A DNA stretch of 64,000 nucleotides from Chara braunii (Eukaryota; Streptophyta; Charophyceae; Charales; Characeae): NCBI GenBank assembly GCA_003427395.1, contig BFEA01000524.1, positions 712,252 to 776,251 of the forward strand. Direction: 5' to 3'. Below the pieces are notes generated by a model. The model had not been told where the DNA came from and did not search any database. It saw only the letters and a list, made by a program, of their open reading frames with translations. Positions 43,917-53,942 of the stretch are shown one piece after another (positions within the stretch are counted from its first letter, which is position 1; each line of letters opens with the position of its first letter). Both the position numbers and the translations under genes were made by a program.

Positions 43917-44660
43917 TTAGGCACTTGCTTCATCAACCCTTCGTTCACAACAAAACTTTATTACGTGTCCGTCTTTGACACAATGCCTGCAAGTGACGTT
44001 CCTCCAATCTGCTTTTCCTCCTCCAAACCCACATCCACCATCCAAATTCACCTGAGCTCGACTCCTTGCCTTCCGCTGGGCTTTGGTTAGCTTAGGGCAC
44101 TCATGACCTTTTCTCCGATCGACCATCTCTCCTTGTCTTTCTTCCCCTCGAACTCCAGGCCACTTTCTTTGGATCTTCTTGAGGTGAAGGGGATCTCGCT
44201 CATCACTATCTATCTTCTCCTCATCTCTGCCTGTCGGCTCATCCAATATCTCTCCTGGAGCCTTCCGCTTACCTCTTTTAACTTCCTTCAATTGCACAAT
44301 TCTCTCTTCTAATATTTCTACGTCTCTTTATTCATATGTTACATGTCCTTGTGCTAACGCATCTCTAACAACTGATGCAGTTTGAAGGATTTGGCGACGG
44401 TGAATGACATCGTCCTTTTCTGGAAACCTTTCCCTCAGGAAGCTCTCGAGTTCACTCCACGTTCGTGACTTTAACAGGAAAATGTTTACTTCCTTGCTCA
44501 GGTCCTCACAAACGAAAAACGGTAGCATACTCGACATAGCTCTCTCGTCCCACATCTTTGCGAGGCTAAAGTCATGATAGTCGCAGAGAAAGAGAAGTTT
44601 CTTCCTTGGAACAATAAGGTTCTCAGCAGGTGCTACTCCCCACCAATAAATTGGAGCCGG
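43917..44660 (-). pseudogene. Gag-like protein with CCHC knuckle, one in-frame stop
   Basis: A single minus-strand frame from ~44660 to the stop at 43917, broken by TAA at 44328-44330. The N-terminal part (KMWDERAMSSMLPFF, WSELESFLRERFPEKD) looks like a gag capsid segment. A charged Lys/Glu-rich linker follows, and near the C-terminus CRHCVKDGHVIKFC is a perfect CX2CX4HX4C zinc knuckle. No protease or RT follows in frame. It could be a Ty3/gypsy gag or a LINE ORF1; I favour gag. No ATG is evident at the very start, so the 5' end is probably truncated. Confidence 0.65.
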
Positions 44661-44667
44661 GGTTTGT

Positions 44668-44690
44668 TTACAAAAAAAAAAAAAAAAAAA
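44668..44690. repeat. Poly-A tract (plus strand)
   Basis: Homopolymer directly bordering the truncated gag-like frame. It may mark the 3' end of a separate plus-strand retrocopy. Confidence 0.7.
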
Positions 44691-45235
44691 ATGGTTACAA
44701 ATGTATGAGTGGTGTGGGAGGCTTAGAGAGTGATTTCAGTGTATGTAAGATGGACTCTCTAGCCTAGAAGAGTAGCATGTGATATTTGTGTGCGAATGAT
44801 TTTGAGTACATTAGTAACGCAGTGATTGTCAGGTGTGACTTGTGTTTTTTTTTTAATATTTGGATACGTCTTGGGTTTACTTGATTCCCTTCGAGTTAAG
44901 CGGTGGGATTACACCCTGATTAAGTTTGTTTGAACTTAGCTCTGGCCAGGGAGGTCATAACGTTTATGTGATACTGGTGTCATTTTGAGTTGAGATTGTT
45001 CAACTCTAAGTATATATATGTAACCAAAGATTATGGTTGTGCATTGTTCTGGATGGGATACCCCATCCCTGAGTGTGCATTGAGTTTAAACCACCAATCC
45101 CCCCGCTGGTCGAAAATGAGCATTTTGGTGAGTTAGGGCCGCATTTGGAGGGGGGTGCCGACCAACAGGCAACCAGCGGGTCCAGTCGCCCACTTTCCAA
45201 GCACCGACTTTGACGATTTTTTGTGCCCTGAATAA

Positions 45236-45575
45236 TCCACAAAAAATCTGAAATTTTGGGATCTGGTAGATTAGTTTGTGATCTTTCCAGGAAAAATATT
45301 GAAAAAAAAAAAAATGTTTAGATAGTGAAATTATCGAATCGATGCACTTTTCATTTTTGCCACTCCGCCAACTTTCGACAAACTGAAAAGTACCCTACCT
45401 TTCAGGATTTTTCGTGATCAGACCAATTCGAAAACAATTCTGAAAATTGGTGTCCCAATAAATTAGATCGTCATCTTTTCATGAAAAATATCAAAAAAAT
45501 GGGAAAAAACGTTTAGGTAATGAAATAATTGTCGCACCGATTCGACACATTTTCCATTTTTGTTACTAAGTTGGT
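45236..45575 (+). repeat. Two imperfect ~190-bp spaced units
   Basis: Both contain CTGAAA-TT-G, TTAGAT/TAGATTAG, GAAAAATAT-AAAAAA, GTTTAGRTARTGAAAT and CATTTTTG-CACTCC/TTACT in the same order (45250 and 45440 onward). Confidence 0.5.
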
Positions 45576-46905
45576 TCTCCACACGGTCCTACTGGTAGCC
45601 CTCATTCGTGTGTGCTACTAGTCCCCCATATTTTACAATGTTGGCAAGAATGATGGTTTAAGATTCTTGAGACTATATTTTTGTGTATGACGATCACAAT
45701 CACTCTCACATGTGTGGTTTTTATCATGATGTACAATGACTTTGTGTGAGAGATGTACAAGATGCATCTTATGCATTTTGTATCTTGTAATTTGAATGTG
45801 TGTGAACTGCCTACTCTTCGGTATACTTGTGCGGTCTGCCTACGGGTGGATGATGGAGCCGAGTATAAGAAGGAAAAGTGCAGTACATTTTTGTGAAAGA
45901 ATATCCTAAGAGATTTATGAGTCTTTGAGACTCAGACGCTTTACCATGCTAAATGTTTATTGTTGGGTTGTGACGAGGACTCACAAGTTAGTCTCTCATT
46001 GGTGAGTGGTTTTATGATGGAGGCACCTTCAAATGGGAAGGTGGTTATTCGTTCATTTGGAGATTCATCTTCAAGTAGAAGATGTTTTAAATGGTCATGT
46101 GGAGGTTCATCCTTGAGAGAGAGGGATGACTGGAAGACCTAATGGGTGAGAGTCCTTCAAATGAAAGGTGGTTAAAAAATTTAATGGCATGAAATACTGA
46201 TTTTGAATGATAAAGTCTGACAAGAAGGACCAGGAAACTGTTCGTTGGAGTGTTGGTGAAATTTTTTGGGATGTCGCAAAAGTGGTTCATTTAGAAGATG
46301 TCATTAAGATGTGTGGCTTACTTGCTTCGATCAAGTGGTAGGTCACGACCTTGTGAATCTGGCGGTGATTTTGTTTTGTGAATGTGAAAAGGATGTCGTG
46401 CTCTCTGTGTTGTCCCACAAAGAACTGGTAAATGTCTTTTGAATGTGACAGACCTTTGCGTAGTCCCACAATAGGCATGTGTTTGTTGCAACACACCGTT
46501 CAGTCACTTGTTGTTAATCTTAAGGCATATGCAGGAATACCCAACTCATGGTAAAGTGTAGCATCACTAAGGCGCAGCCCCTAGTGTTGGATGCTGATCG
46601 GCGTAACGTGGCAGTGGATCCACGTCTCACCAAAGGGGTAAAGGCTTAGGAGGTGTGGCCTCCTCAGAGGGTTTTTACCGCCGCGGGATGTCGGAGGGAT
46701 AAGAGTCGAGTCCATTGAGTCTTCGGCTAATCCCGATTGAACGCTTATCAGGAGAAGGTTTATCGTTGTGTAACCAGCAAGGGCACTACCGTTAAAATAA
46801 CAATGCGTTGGGCCGTAGATCAGGCTCGATCAACCAGACTATCATGTGCCAAGATGGAGACTTGACCTTCCTGTACTAGACTGCAGGAAGAGTCTAGCAT
46901 ACGTG

Positions 46906-46906
<1 letters not shown>

Positions 46907-46967
<61 letters not shown>
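46907..46967. repeat. (TA)n microsatellite
   Basis: About 30 TA units. Confidence 0.95.
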
Positions 46968-46973
<6 letters not shown>

Positions 46974-47194
46974 GAGGACTTTGGGAGGGAGACAATAGTG
47001 CCTTCAAAGGTCCCCGTGAGGGTTCATGTCCCTAGTTATGACCCTGTTTGCGGGCCAGAGACTAGATGAGACACCAAACGAGGAACCGACATTGTCTAGG
47101 ATAAAGGGGAGAGGACTGTTGAAAGGGTCGTTGAAACTTGTGGTGTAGTACGTATGCCTAGTACACCAGCGTTCTAGTGTCAAGACAATGGAAA

Positions 47195-47222
47195 CCCAGG
47201 TTGAAATCCTGGCAGCATATAG
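47195..47222 (+). repeat. tRNA T-arm-like motif
   Basis: CCAGG-TTGAAAT-CCTGG, a 5-bp stem and 7-nt loop followed by CAGCA, as at the end of tRNA-derived SINE heads. No full cloverleaf. Confidence 0.35.
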
Positions 47223-47869
47223 TTGTGTTTGGCATGGATTAAGGATTCCTCGAACCGGAATCTGTCAGCTAATCGGATTGGTTCCTTTCTCGTCGGCATT
47301 TTGGGCTATGGATGAACCGATAGTTTTTTTATTTCTTCGAAGCGACGGGGACGTCACTTAAGATGGTTCGGTAAGATGTCGGTGCGAATACCCTTACAGG
47401 GGTATCCGCCCTGGTTTTTGCAAATGACAGAAAATAAGTTTGGTTTAGAGTCTGAGTACATCACGCAAGTCGCGGTGATGTCTCATGTTTACGCTGACGT
47501 AAGGTTGGCTAGAGTAGAGAGTGTGTATGCATGCAGACTTAAGGCGCGCGTGATCCCTCTTCTTGTTGATGATTATGCGGTCGGCGTGGTTGCCGACAAA
47601 GTTTTTTTATTTTCTAATTAAACTAAGGAGTAAATAATATTTTTCTTTGATTGGTACGCTTGACCGTGACATGTGCGTACGTACGGAGGGCGACGTCGAT
47701 GGCGGCAAGGCTTTGTGCAATAAGCAGGGTGGACGGAAGGGTAAAAACGGGAAGACAACGTGCGGAAGGCGCGGGGCTAAGCGGTTGTGGATTAGTTGAT
47801 AGGCCGAGGTTTGGCTGTGGAACATTCAAAATAGACCCGTGTGTCGTGTGGTAACCATCTATATAAATG

Positions 47870-47878
47870 TCCGCCAAT
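47870..47878 (+). promoter_or_regulatory. TATA-like box in B2
   Basis: TATATAAAT, conserved with B1 6398-6406, including neighbouring AACCATC. Confidence 0.4.
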
Positions 47879-47906
47879 GCTAGACTAAGTCTTGGGTCTA
47901 CCACGA

Positions 47907-47923
47907 TTGGTTACGGTATCAGA
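47907..47923 (+). other. PBS-like motif in B2
   Basis: TTGGTTACGGTATCAGA, identical to B1 6445-6461. Confidence 0.35.
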
Positions 47924-48281
47924 CTTCCACCTGAGAGATTCAGGGATCGAGGCCAAGAGCGATAGTGTAGGAATATTGGAATGGCGTGGAAAGGTCGAGG
48001 GGTTGAGGGTCCGACGGGCTATCCCCCCTTTGGTTTTGCCATCAGCGGAATCGGAGCGGTACTAGGAGTTCCTCATCCACGTCTGTCATTTTCTGACGAT
48101 TAAATTTTCTAAATATTTTATTATTTGTCATCGTATTAATATTATTTTTATGCTCTGGTGTTCCTTGACTCGGACGTGACGTCAGATTTAGCAGTCGTCA
48201 CGGCATCCGAGGACCTTGAGCACACGCTTCCTATGTTTGACATAAGGGTTCCTGCGCGTTCGGGATGCCGACGAAATTCCT

Positions 48282-48522
48282 TGACCTTGTCTGTCTTGAA
48301 ACACGAACCGAGGAGTTCTACGTGCCTACGAGTCGGTGGGTGATTTAGCCCACGAGGTAGAGGAAACCAGATTGGCAAGGACCTTTTGCGGGTGCACCGT
48401 CCGTCACCCACGAATCGGCAACGAGAGGATTGAGTGTGTGCATACCCGTTGGGACTCCAGAAAGGTGAGCAATGTCAAGGCAGAGCGGTCCGGGGCACTG
48501 TGGGGAGGCCGTTGCAGCAGCT
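48282..48522 (+). pseudogene. Nuclear LSU rRNA-derived segment in B2
   Basis: GTCTTGAAACACGAACCGAG with GAGT, GAGTCGGTGGGTGATTTAGC then CCACGAGGTAGAGGAA, GCGGGTGCACCGTCC, GAGTGTGTGCATACCCGTTG and GGGACTCCAGAAAGGTGAGC follow eukaryotic 25S/28S rRNA in order (recalled consensus). The retained helical complementarity GGTGGGTGA-TTTAGCCCACGAGG is notable. It is diverged; not an rRNA gene. Confidence 0.8.
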
Positions 48523-48663
48523 GCTTATATGCGGGACCCTCCTCCACTTCGGTCTTCAAACTTTTCATTTGAATATTTGCTACTACCACCGAGGGTTATA
48601 CCGGGCCCAGTCCACCAAGGCCCACGCTTAGGCCTTACAGTAGGTTGCGCCCTCGGTTCCGCG

Positions 48664-48870
48664 GCCAGCTGTTTAAGTGGGAGCTTGGCCATTGGGAGCC
48701 CAAGGTGGCGGTGGGCTCCACCTGAACAAAGCAGAGCGGTGGAGGCTACGGCGACAGCCTGCTGGGCAGTGATAAACTGGGTATAGGGGCAAAATACTTT
48801 TTGAACCCGACTAGTAGTTGGTTTTCTTCCGAGGTTTTCCTCGAAAGCTGGAGGAGGTTGGCAACAGCGG
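48664..48870 (+). mobile_element. Z2: 28S-derived ~207-bp mobile module in B2
   Basis: Homologous to Z1 along its length (GTGGGAGCTTGG, CAAAGCAGAGC, AACTGGGTATAGGGGC, GACTAGTAGTTGGTTTTCTT, GGAGGTTGGCAACAGCGG). B1 lacks it: GTTGCGTTGTTGGGGCAAAT at ~7190-7205 runs through. Flanking GCGG on both sides may be a target duplication. Confidence 0.65.
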
Positions 48871-49401
48871 TGTCGGAGCAAACACCCTTACAAGGGTATC
48901 TGCCCAGGTTTTTCAATGTCAGACGCTGCCCGTCTTTTTTGTTAAATTGAGGGACTTTACGAGATCGACGTCTGCCAAAAGTTTATTCAAACTAACCTAT
49001 GACTGAGAAAACTAAAACTTTTTTTCGGATATAATGGCAATAATCAGTAGTGTGACTGGTCAAAAGCGGTTCCTGATAGGGTCGCGGAAGCGCACAGTCG
49101 TGGGAACGTTTGAGTTAGACCTATCTTACCTAAAACATATCAGCCGCGCGATTCAGGGTTTGACGGGGCCTAAATAGGGTGACGGCGTTATGCCACGGCG
49201 CAGAAGTCGAGATTCATACCTAATATTTTTATAAGGTTTGCCCGCTAGGATTAGAACCTACAGCGGTACGTCAGGGGGGCATGTAGGGATGGGCACACGT
49301 TTGCCTCAAGCAATCGGCAGAGGCAGGCAAAGGCTTGCTGGTTGTGTAATGGATGTGCGTCGACTATTCCCACTGGGCATAGCCCTTCATATCAAAAGGT
49401 T

Positions 49402-49860
49402 GCTCCTATTTGGTATGAAATAGGAGCTAGCCCAGTAGAATAACATGCCAGGATCTCACCCTGCGGATACGGGATCGAACCCGACAATGCCCTACTGGGT
49501 TAGCTCCTTCTGAAGCTGCCCATCAGGGTGGGCATAAGGCGCAGCAGATTTCGGTTGCGAGATAGCCAGATCTCACGACCAGAAATGGCCGCGCAGTTAC
49601 TACAATAGCCCCTATGCAAGGATGACACGCATAAGTCGAGAAGTGGTCCAGACAAAAATCGCCGATCCCTTGAAGGATCGAACTCAGGTCTGTATAACGG
49701 GCAACCGTTCTCTTTAGGTAAATTGGGTTTTTGTTTTTTATTTTTTATTTTTATTTTTTTTCTGTTTTTCGTTCCTTCTCGTTTAGGGAAAGATATAAGC
49801 GCCGTTGGTGGAGCAACTGGCACCAACTTAGAGGCTGCGACCTAAAAAAAAGGAAAAATA

Positions 49861-49903
<43 letters not shown>

Positions 49904-50650
49904 TAAAAGTAAAACGAGGGAGTGGTTGCCTTGTGGTAGGAACAACAACCAATTTGGTTGTGGGAGCATGACAAGCTCCCACCTCACATGGCACGAATAA
50001 TTGTGGCCACGAGATCTCGGATCTCACGGCCCACGATCCACCCGTTGGAGTTAGAGAGATAGAGGGAGAGAGAGAAAGAGTAGAAAGTTGGGAGGAGGAG
50101 GGTCTACTCCTCCCAACCTGCCAACTGCCCTCCCTGTTTTCCGGGGAGGGGCAGAGGAAAATGAGGTGAGGTTGTTGCATGCAACAACATTCACCTGGCT
50201 AAGGTAAGGGTCAGGTGAAGTGTAGTTAGATTTAGTTTTATTTTGTTTTTCTTTTGTTTATTTTTCTTCATTCTAGTAAGGACACTTGTCCTCACGAGGT
50301 GTTACCTCTGGTAGAAGCTGCCAGAGGTAATTGTCAGACTCTCATTTTTAAAGGGAGCCTGAAATTTCAGGGGTCATAAAGGAAAAGTACAACCTTTTCC
50401 CCGATGTATCTGCCCTGGGAAACAGGTCCAGATACATCAAACTGAAAGGGGTTGTATCTCTCCAACCCCTTACCAAAAAAATAAAAGAAAAACATTTTGG
50501 GAAATGGCAAACCTAATTGGCTACAAGTAGAATAAGCAATAACCCTTCAAAAGTCCAGCTACCTCGTGAAAATCCGAGATAGTTGGGGGAAAGAAAAAAA
50601 AAGAAAATAAGGGCAGTTAAAGAAATTGCCCTCACTAAGGTTGTGATTGT
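49402..50650 (+). repeat. Hairpin-dense core of B2
   Basis: Perfect stems in series: GCTCCTATTT (49402)/AAATAGGAGC (49418-49427); GTGGGAGC/GCTCCCAC (49960-49982); GTTGGGAGGAG (50087)/CTCCTCCCAAC (50107-50117); GTTGTTGCATGCAACAAC (~50170); TTACCTCTGG/CCAGAGGTAA (50302-50330); GGAAAAG/CTTTTCC (~50382); GATGTATCTG/CAGATACATC (50403-50438); AAGGGGTTG/CAACCCCTT (~50450). (TAA)n at 49859-49900. A minus-strand box B-like GGGTTCGATCCCG lies at ~49466-49482. Confidence 0.75.
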
Positions 50651-51131
50651 GGTGCGGCGACAGTTTAGCCCTGGATCTTGGCCAGATCAAGGGCTCGTTG
50701 TGAGCCCGCGATTTTCCCTGGGGGCTGGAGTGTCGTCCGACCCTCCTCGGCCACTATAAAACAGGCAGTTGTCCCTAGCTGCCACACAAAGCATTCGTGC
50801 TGCCAGTGTGTAGCAAGCACACTTGAGTGTTGCTGGGCTGCCGGAAGAGCTGCCAGAGGCAACGTGGGAGGAGGCTGGAGGTCTGCAGTGGAGCGCGAGA
50901 GGAGAAGGGCAGCCATAGCCGGGGTAGAGAGCACTCTGCTCCACTTCCCTCTGGCTGGTGCAGGTTCGGTGGAGCGGTCCTAGGGACTCTGCGGGACCAA
51001 GGCGACAGTATATTTTGGATCTGGATTTTGTCCAGGGTCCACACTTTATTAATTTGACGGAGTTTTTTGTGCGGCAGCTACGAACGTCAGAGCTACGTTA
51101 GTGAAGGTACCGGTAGACTGGACTACGGCAA

Positions 51132-51620
51132 GTACCGGTGGGCGAAACTTTGGCAGACTATTTTCCCACTTTAGTGGGGAAATGCTACCGAAATTTTTCG
51201 ACGGCAAGCGGCGGACGGCAAGGCTATCGACGGCAGTACCGGCGGAACGAATCTACGGCAGACCATTTTCCCACTTTAGTAGGGAAATGTTGCCGAAATT
51301 TTTCAACGACGAGCGGCGGACGGCAATGCTTATTGGCGGTGGTACCGACGGGCGGATCTTTGGCAGACAACTTTCCCACTTTAGTGGAAAAATGTTGTCG
51401 AACTTTTTCGACGGCAAGCGGCAAACGGCAAGGCTATTGGCGGCGGTACCGGCGGAACGGATCTGCGGCAAACCATTTTTCCACCTTCATTGAAAGGTGC
51501 TGCCGAAATGTTTCGACAACGTGCGGCGGACGGCGACGCTTATTGGCGATGGTACCAGGAGGACGGACTTGCGGCACAATATTTTCCCCCTTCTGAGGGG
51601 AAATGCTGCCAAAAATTTTC
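51132..51620 (+). repeat. Alternating 104/106-bp tandem array in B2
   Basis: Units begin GTACC at 51132, 51236, 51342, 51446 and 51552, spaced 104, 106, 104, 106, that is a ~210-bp dimer. Each has a small hairpin (TTTCCCACT-TT-AGTGGGGAAA type), then TGCTGCCGAAATTTTTCGAC. Because 210 is a multiple of 3, two frames stay open over the array (a 35-residue FPTLVGKCC-NFST pattern), but with no known domain I read it as non-coding. Confidence 0.8.
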
Positions 51621-52790
51621 GGTGTCAATGGCAACCACTTTTGTGGCGTTACGCTGCCGAAATTGTGGTTCGTCAGATAGGCACTAAGTGGAGGGAGAAT
51701 GCTAGAGATTTTGGCGCGATGAGGGGCTTGCCGTCAACGTTAGTGAAGGAGGAAATTACAGTGTGATTATTGCGGCGCTAAGGCAGGCGACACTAAAGGT
51801 ATCGTCGATAGTCTATCAGTTAGACCAGGCTTGTCAAGGCAGAGCGGCACATGTTTTTTTCTATATATGCACGCCGGTGGTAAGGAGGCCATTGACATTG
51901 CCTTGGTGGGATCTTTTGGGATCAGCGAGGCATGTGAGTACGACGGGCGGTGTTGGCGGAATCGACACTCGCGAACTTTATTTTTTGTGTGAGGCTTGGT
52001 AGAAGTGGTGTTGGCGGACATCGTCATCAGGTGCTTGAAGGAATAGTGCGGAACCGTCTGGGACTACCTGAAACCAGTTGGGACTGACTTGGAACCCGTG
52101 CATTTTTTTAGGGACGTGTGCAGCGCGTTGTTTTCACAATTGGGGCTACCACGTATGAAATTTGCGAGTCGGAAACAAATTGGGATAAGCGGTTGGCCTG
52201 AGACTTGCTTTGGGACTGCGGTCTTCGTCGTCAACGAATATATTTTTACTTGGTTTTCTTGAGTAAGTCAGGCGTTTGACATCACTTCACTCAAGGTCAG
52301 TTGATTGACTCAGATTTCCCTTCACGCCTGTGTGAACCCACACTTTGCTTGACCCTGTTCATTGAATGTTCGTTGAAAAAGTAGAGGAAAGTTGTGCGTA
52401 TCATGCCTGTGAATGGAAAGGTCTGACTTGAGCATGGGATTGCACTGTTTTTTCTTGAACTTGTTGTCTTTGCATGTTGTGCGGGTAGGTAAAATGATGC
52501 TATAAAGGACAAGTGTGATGGTGTCTACTCGAGAAGATGAAAAAAATTATTTTTTTTACTTCCCACCTACCTGCATGTCAAGAAAGTTGCATTTGTTTTA
52601 AAAAAATGTTAGTTCAGTATACACCGTAAAATTAATTTGATTGAAAAAAAGAAGATAAGGTCACACAGACTTGGTCTCTTTCCCGACGATTTACCGTTTC
52701 TATCCCGAATGACCTTATTTACGTATACATTTCCGAATGATTCTCATTCTCTATCACCTCTGACTCTTTTTCGTCTAAATTACTTTGAGC

Positions 52791-53439
52791 GTAAGAATAA
52801 ATGATGATTGCGATGAACATGTTCTCTTTTTCAAAGAAGCATCTGGGACGGGGGTTCGTTGCTTTAGGAGTCGGCCCTGTTATCGACCCAGAGTGGACCG
52901 TTCTACGGGGGGGGTATTTTGCCGATTCGGTGGAGACGGCCCGACTTCTGAGATCTGAGTCTTGTGCTCGAGCGAGGAGGAGGAGTACCCCAAACCACTT
53001 CCTAGAGGGAGAGATATGCAACACCTCAAGTAATGCATCTAATCAAGAATCATTCACAAAGCAGTGTGTCATCCAAGAAAACTAAGTATCTGTGAAATCA
53101 GATGTGCGTGCCTAATCTTAGGTCAGTGGTAGGTGGAATGAATAACTTTGGCGACGCATCTCATCAAGTCAAAACTAAGGTTATTCGACTACCTTGTCGA
53201 CTGCATTAAGGTTATTGTCGAAGCCAACTTCCAGGTGGCAGCTCAATATGATGTTTTGTTTTATCGATTGCGACTCTAGGTGGTCGGATTTTATTTTGAT
53301 CTTGTATTCATTGGATGTACCATATGATGATTCGGATTTTTTTAAAGACTGGATATACATTTCTGTCAACTTCGATCGACTCTTTTCTATGTAACTATGT
53401 GTAATTTTTATAACTTTATTTTGACTAGTATCTATAGGG
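52791..53439. other. Unassigned sequence between B2 and TR copy 4
   Basis: A 94-codon frame at 52801-53085 shows no recognisable domain. B1 at the matching position goes straight into a TR, so this stretch is extra here. Confidence 0.35.
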
Positions 53440-53942
53440 ACTAGGACTGAGTTGTGGGTTTCACGCTTGGTTGAGACCGTCCTAGTCGATCGGCATGCGC
53501 TTCGTTCTTAGGAGATCATCGCCCTAAGGGACGAACAACGTCCGGGTGCAATAGGTGTTTTGATCGCCCGTACCTATACTACAGCGAGCAAGTAAACGCC
53601 CTCGGTCGACCTACCTCTGCAACTGCATGTAAAAGCTTTCGCACGTGGGTCAGTAGCTCGGTAGGGATACGCCTCTAAGGGTGGTGACAGCCCCTTAGGG
53701 AAGCAAGTTGTGCCCCGCGGGAACCTATCCTGTCATGGGGGACCGTGGGAGGTACAGCAGGCGCACCCGGCTAGAGCGGCGAAGGGACGACGCGACCTCG
53801 CCCGTCTCGGCGGTTCGCGGTGTTAATTATGCGTTGTCCCCGAGTTGTCTCTTGATTTTGGTTTTGTTTAAACTCCTCCGTGATATGGCCGGGAGGGCTG
53901 CTGCCTCTTCTCGAGAAAAGGCGGGGGCCGATGCGCTCGACA
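53440..53942 (+). repeat. TR module, copy 4 (start of A3)
   Basis: GTCCTAGTCGATCGGC, CCCTCGGTCGACCTACCTCT, GTCAGTAGCTCGGTAGGGAT, CCTATCCTGTCATGGGGGAC, end ATGCGCTCGACA. Close to copy 2. Together with copy 5 it flanks A3 in direct orientation. Confidence 0.75.

Larger units (their letters stand above)
44691..47689. other. Unassigned AT-rich sequence
   Basis: No supported gene. Contains the duplicated block at 45236-45575, a TA tract at 46907-46967 and a T-arm-like motif near 47206. Confidence 0.4.
47690..52790 (+). repeat. Family B long hairpin-dense repeat, copy B2
   Basis: Collinear with B1 from AAGCAGGGTGGACGGAAGGG (47717) to GATTCTCATTCT (~52738). No TR lies at its left edge, unlike B1. 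It carries insertion Z2 (48664-48870), absent from B1, and a regular 104/106-bp tandem array where B1 is degenerate. Confidence 0.8.

Noticed and set aside
51101-51596. Tandem-repeat protein of 35-residue units
   Set aside because: Two frames are open equally, because the dimer length is divisible by three. The units also carry hairpins, so a structural repeat explains them better.
52801-53085. 94-codon frame between B2 and TR copy 4
   Set aside because: No domain, no supporting context and no promoter or splice evidence.
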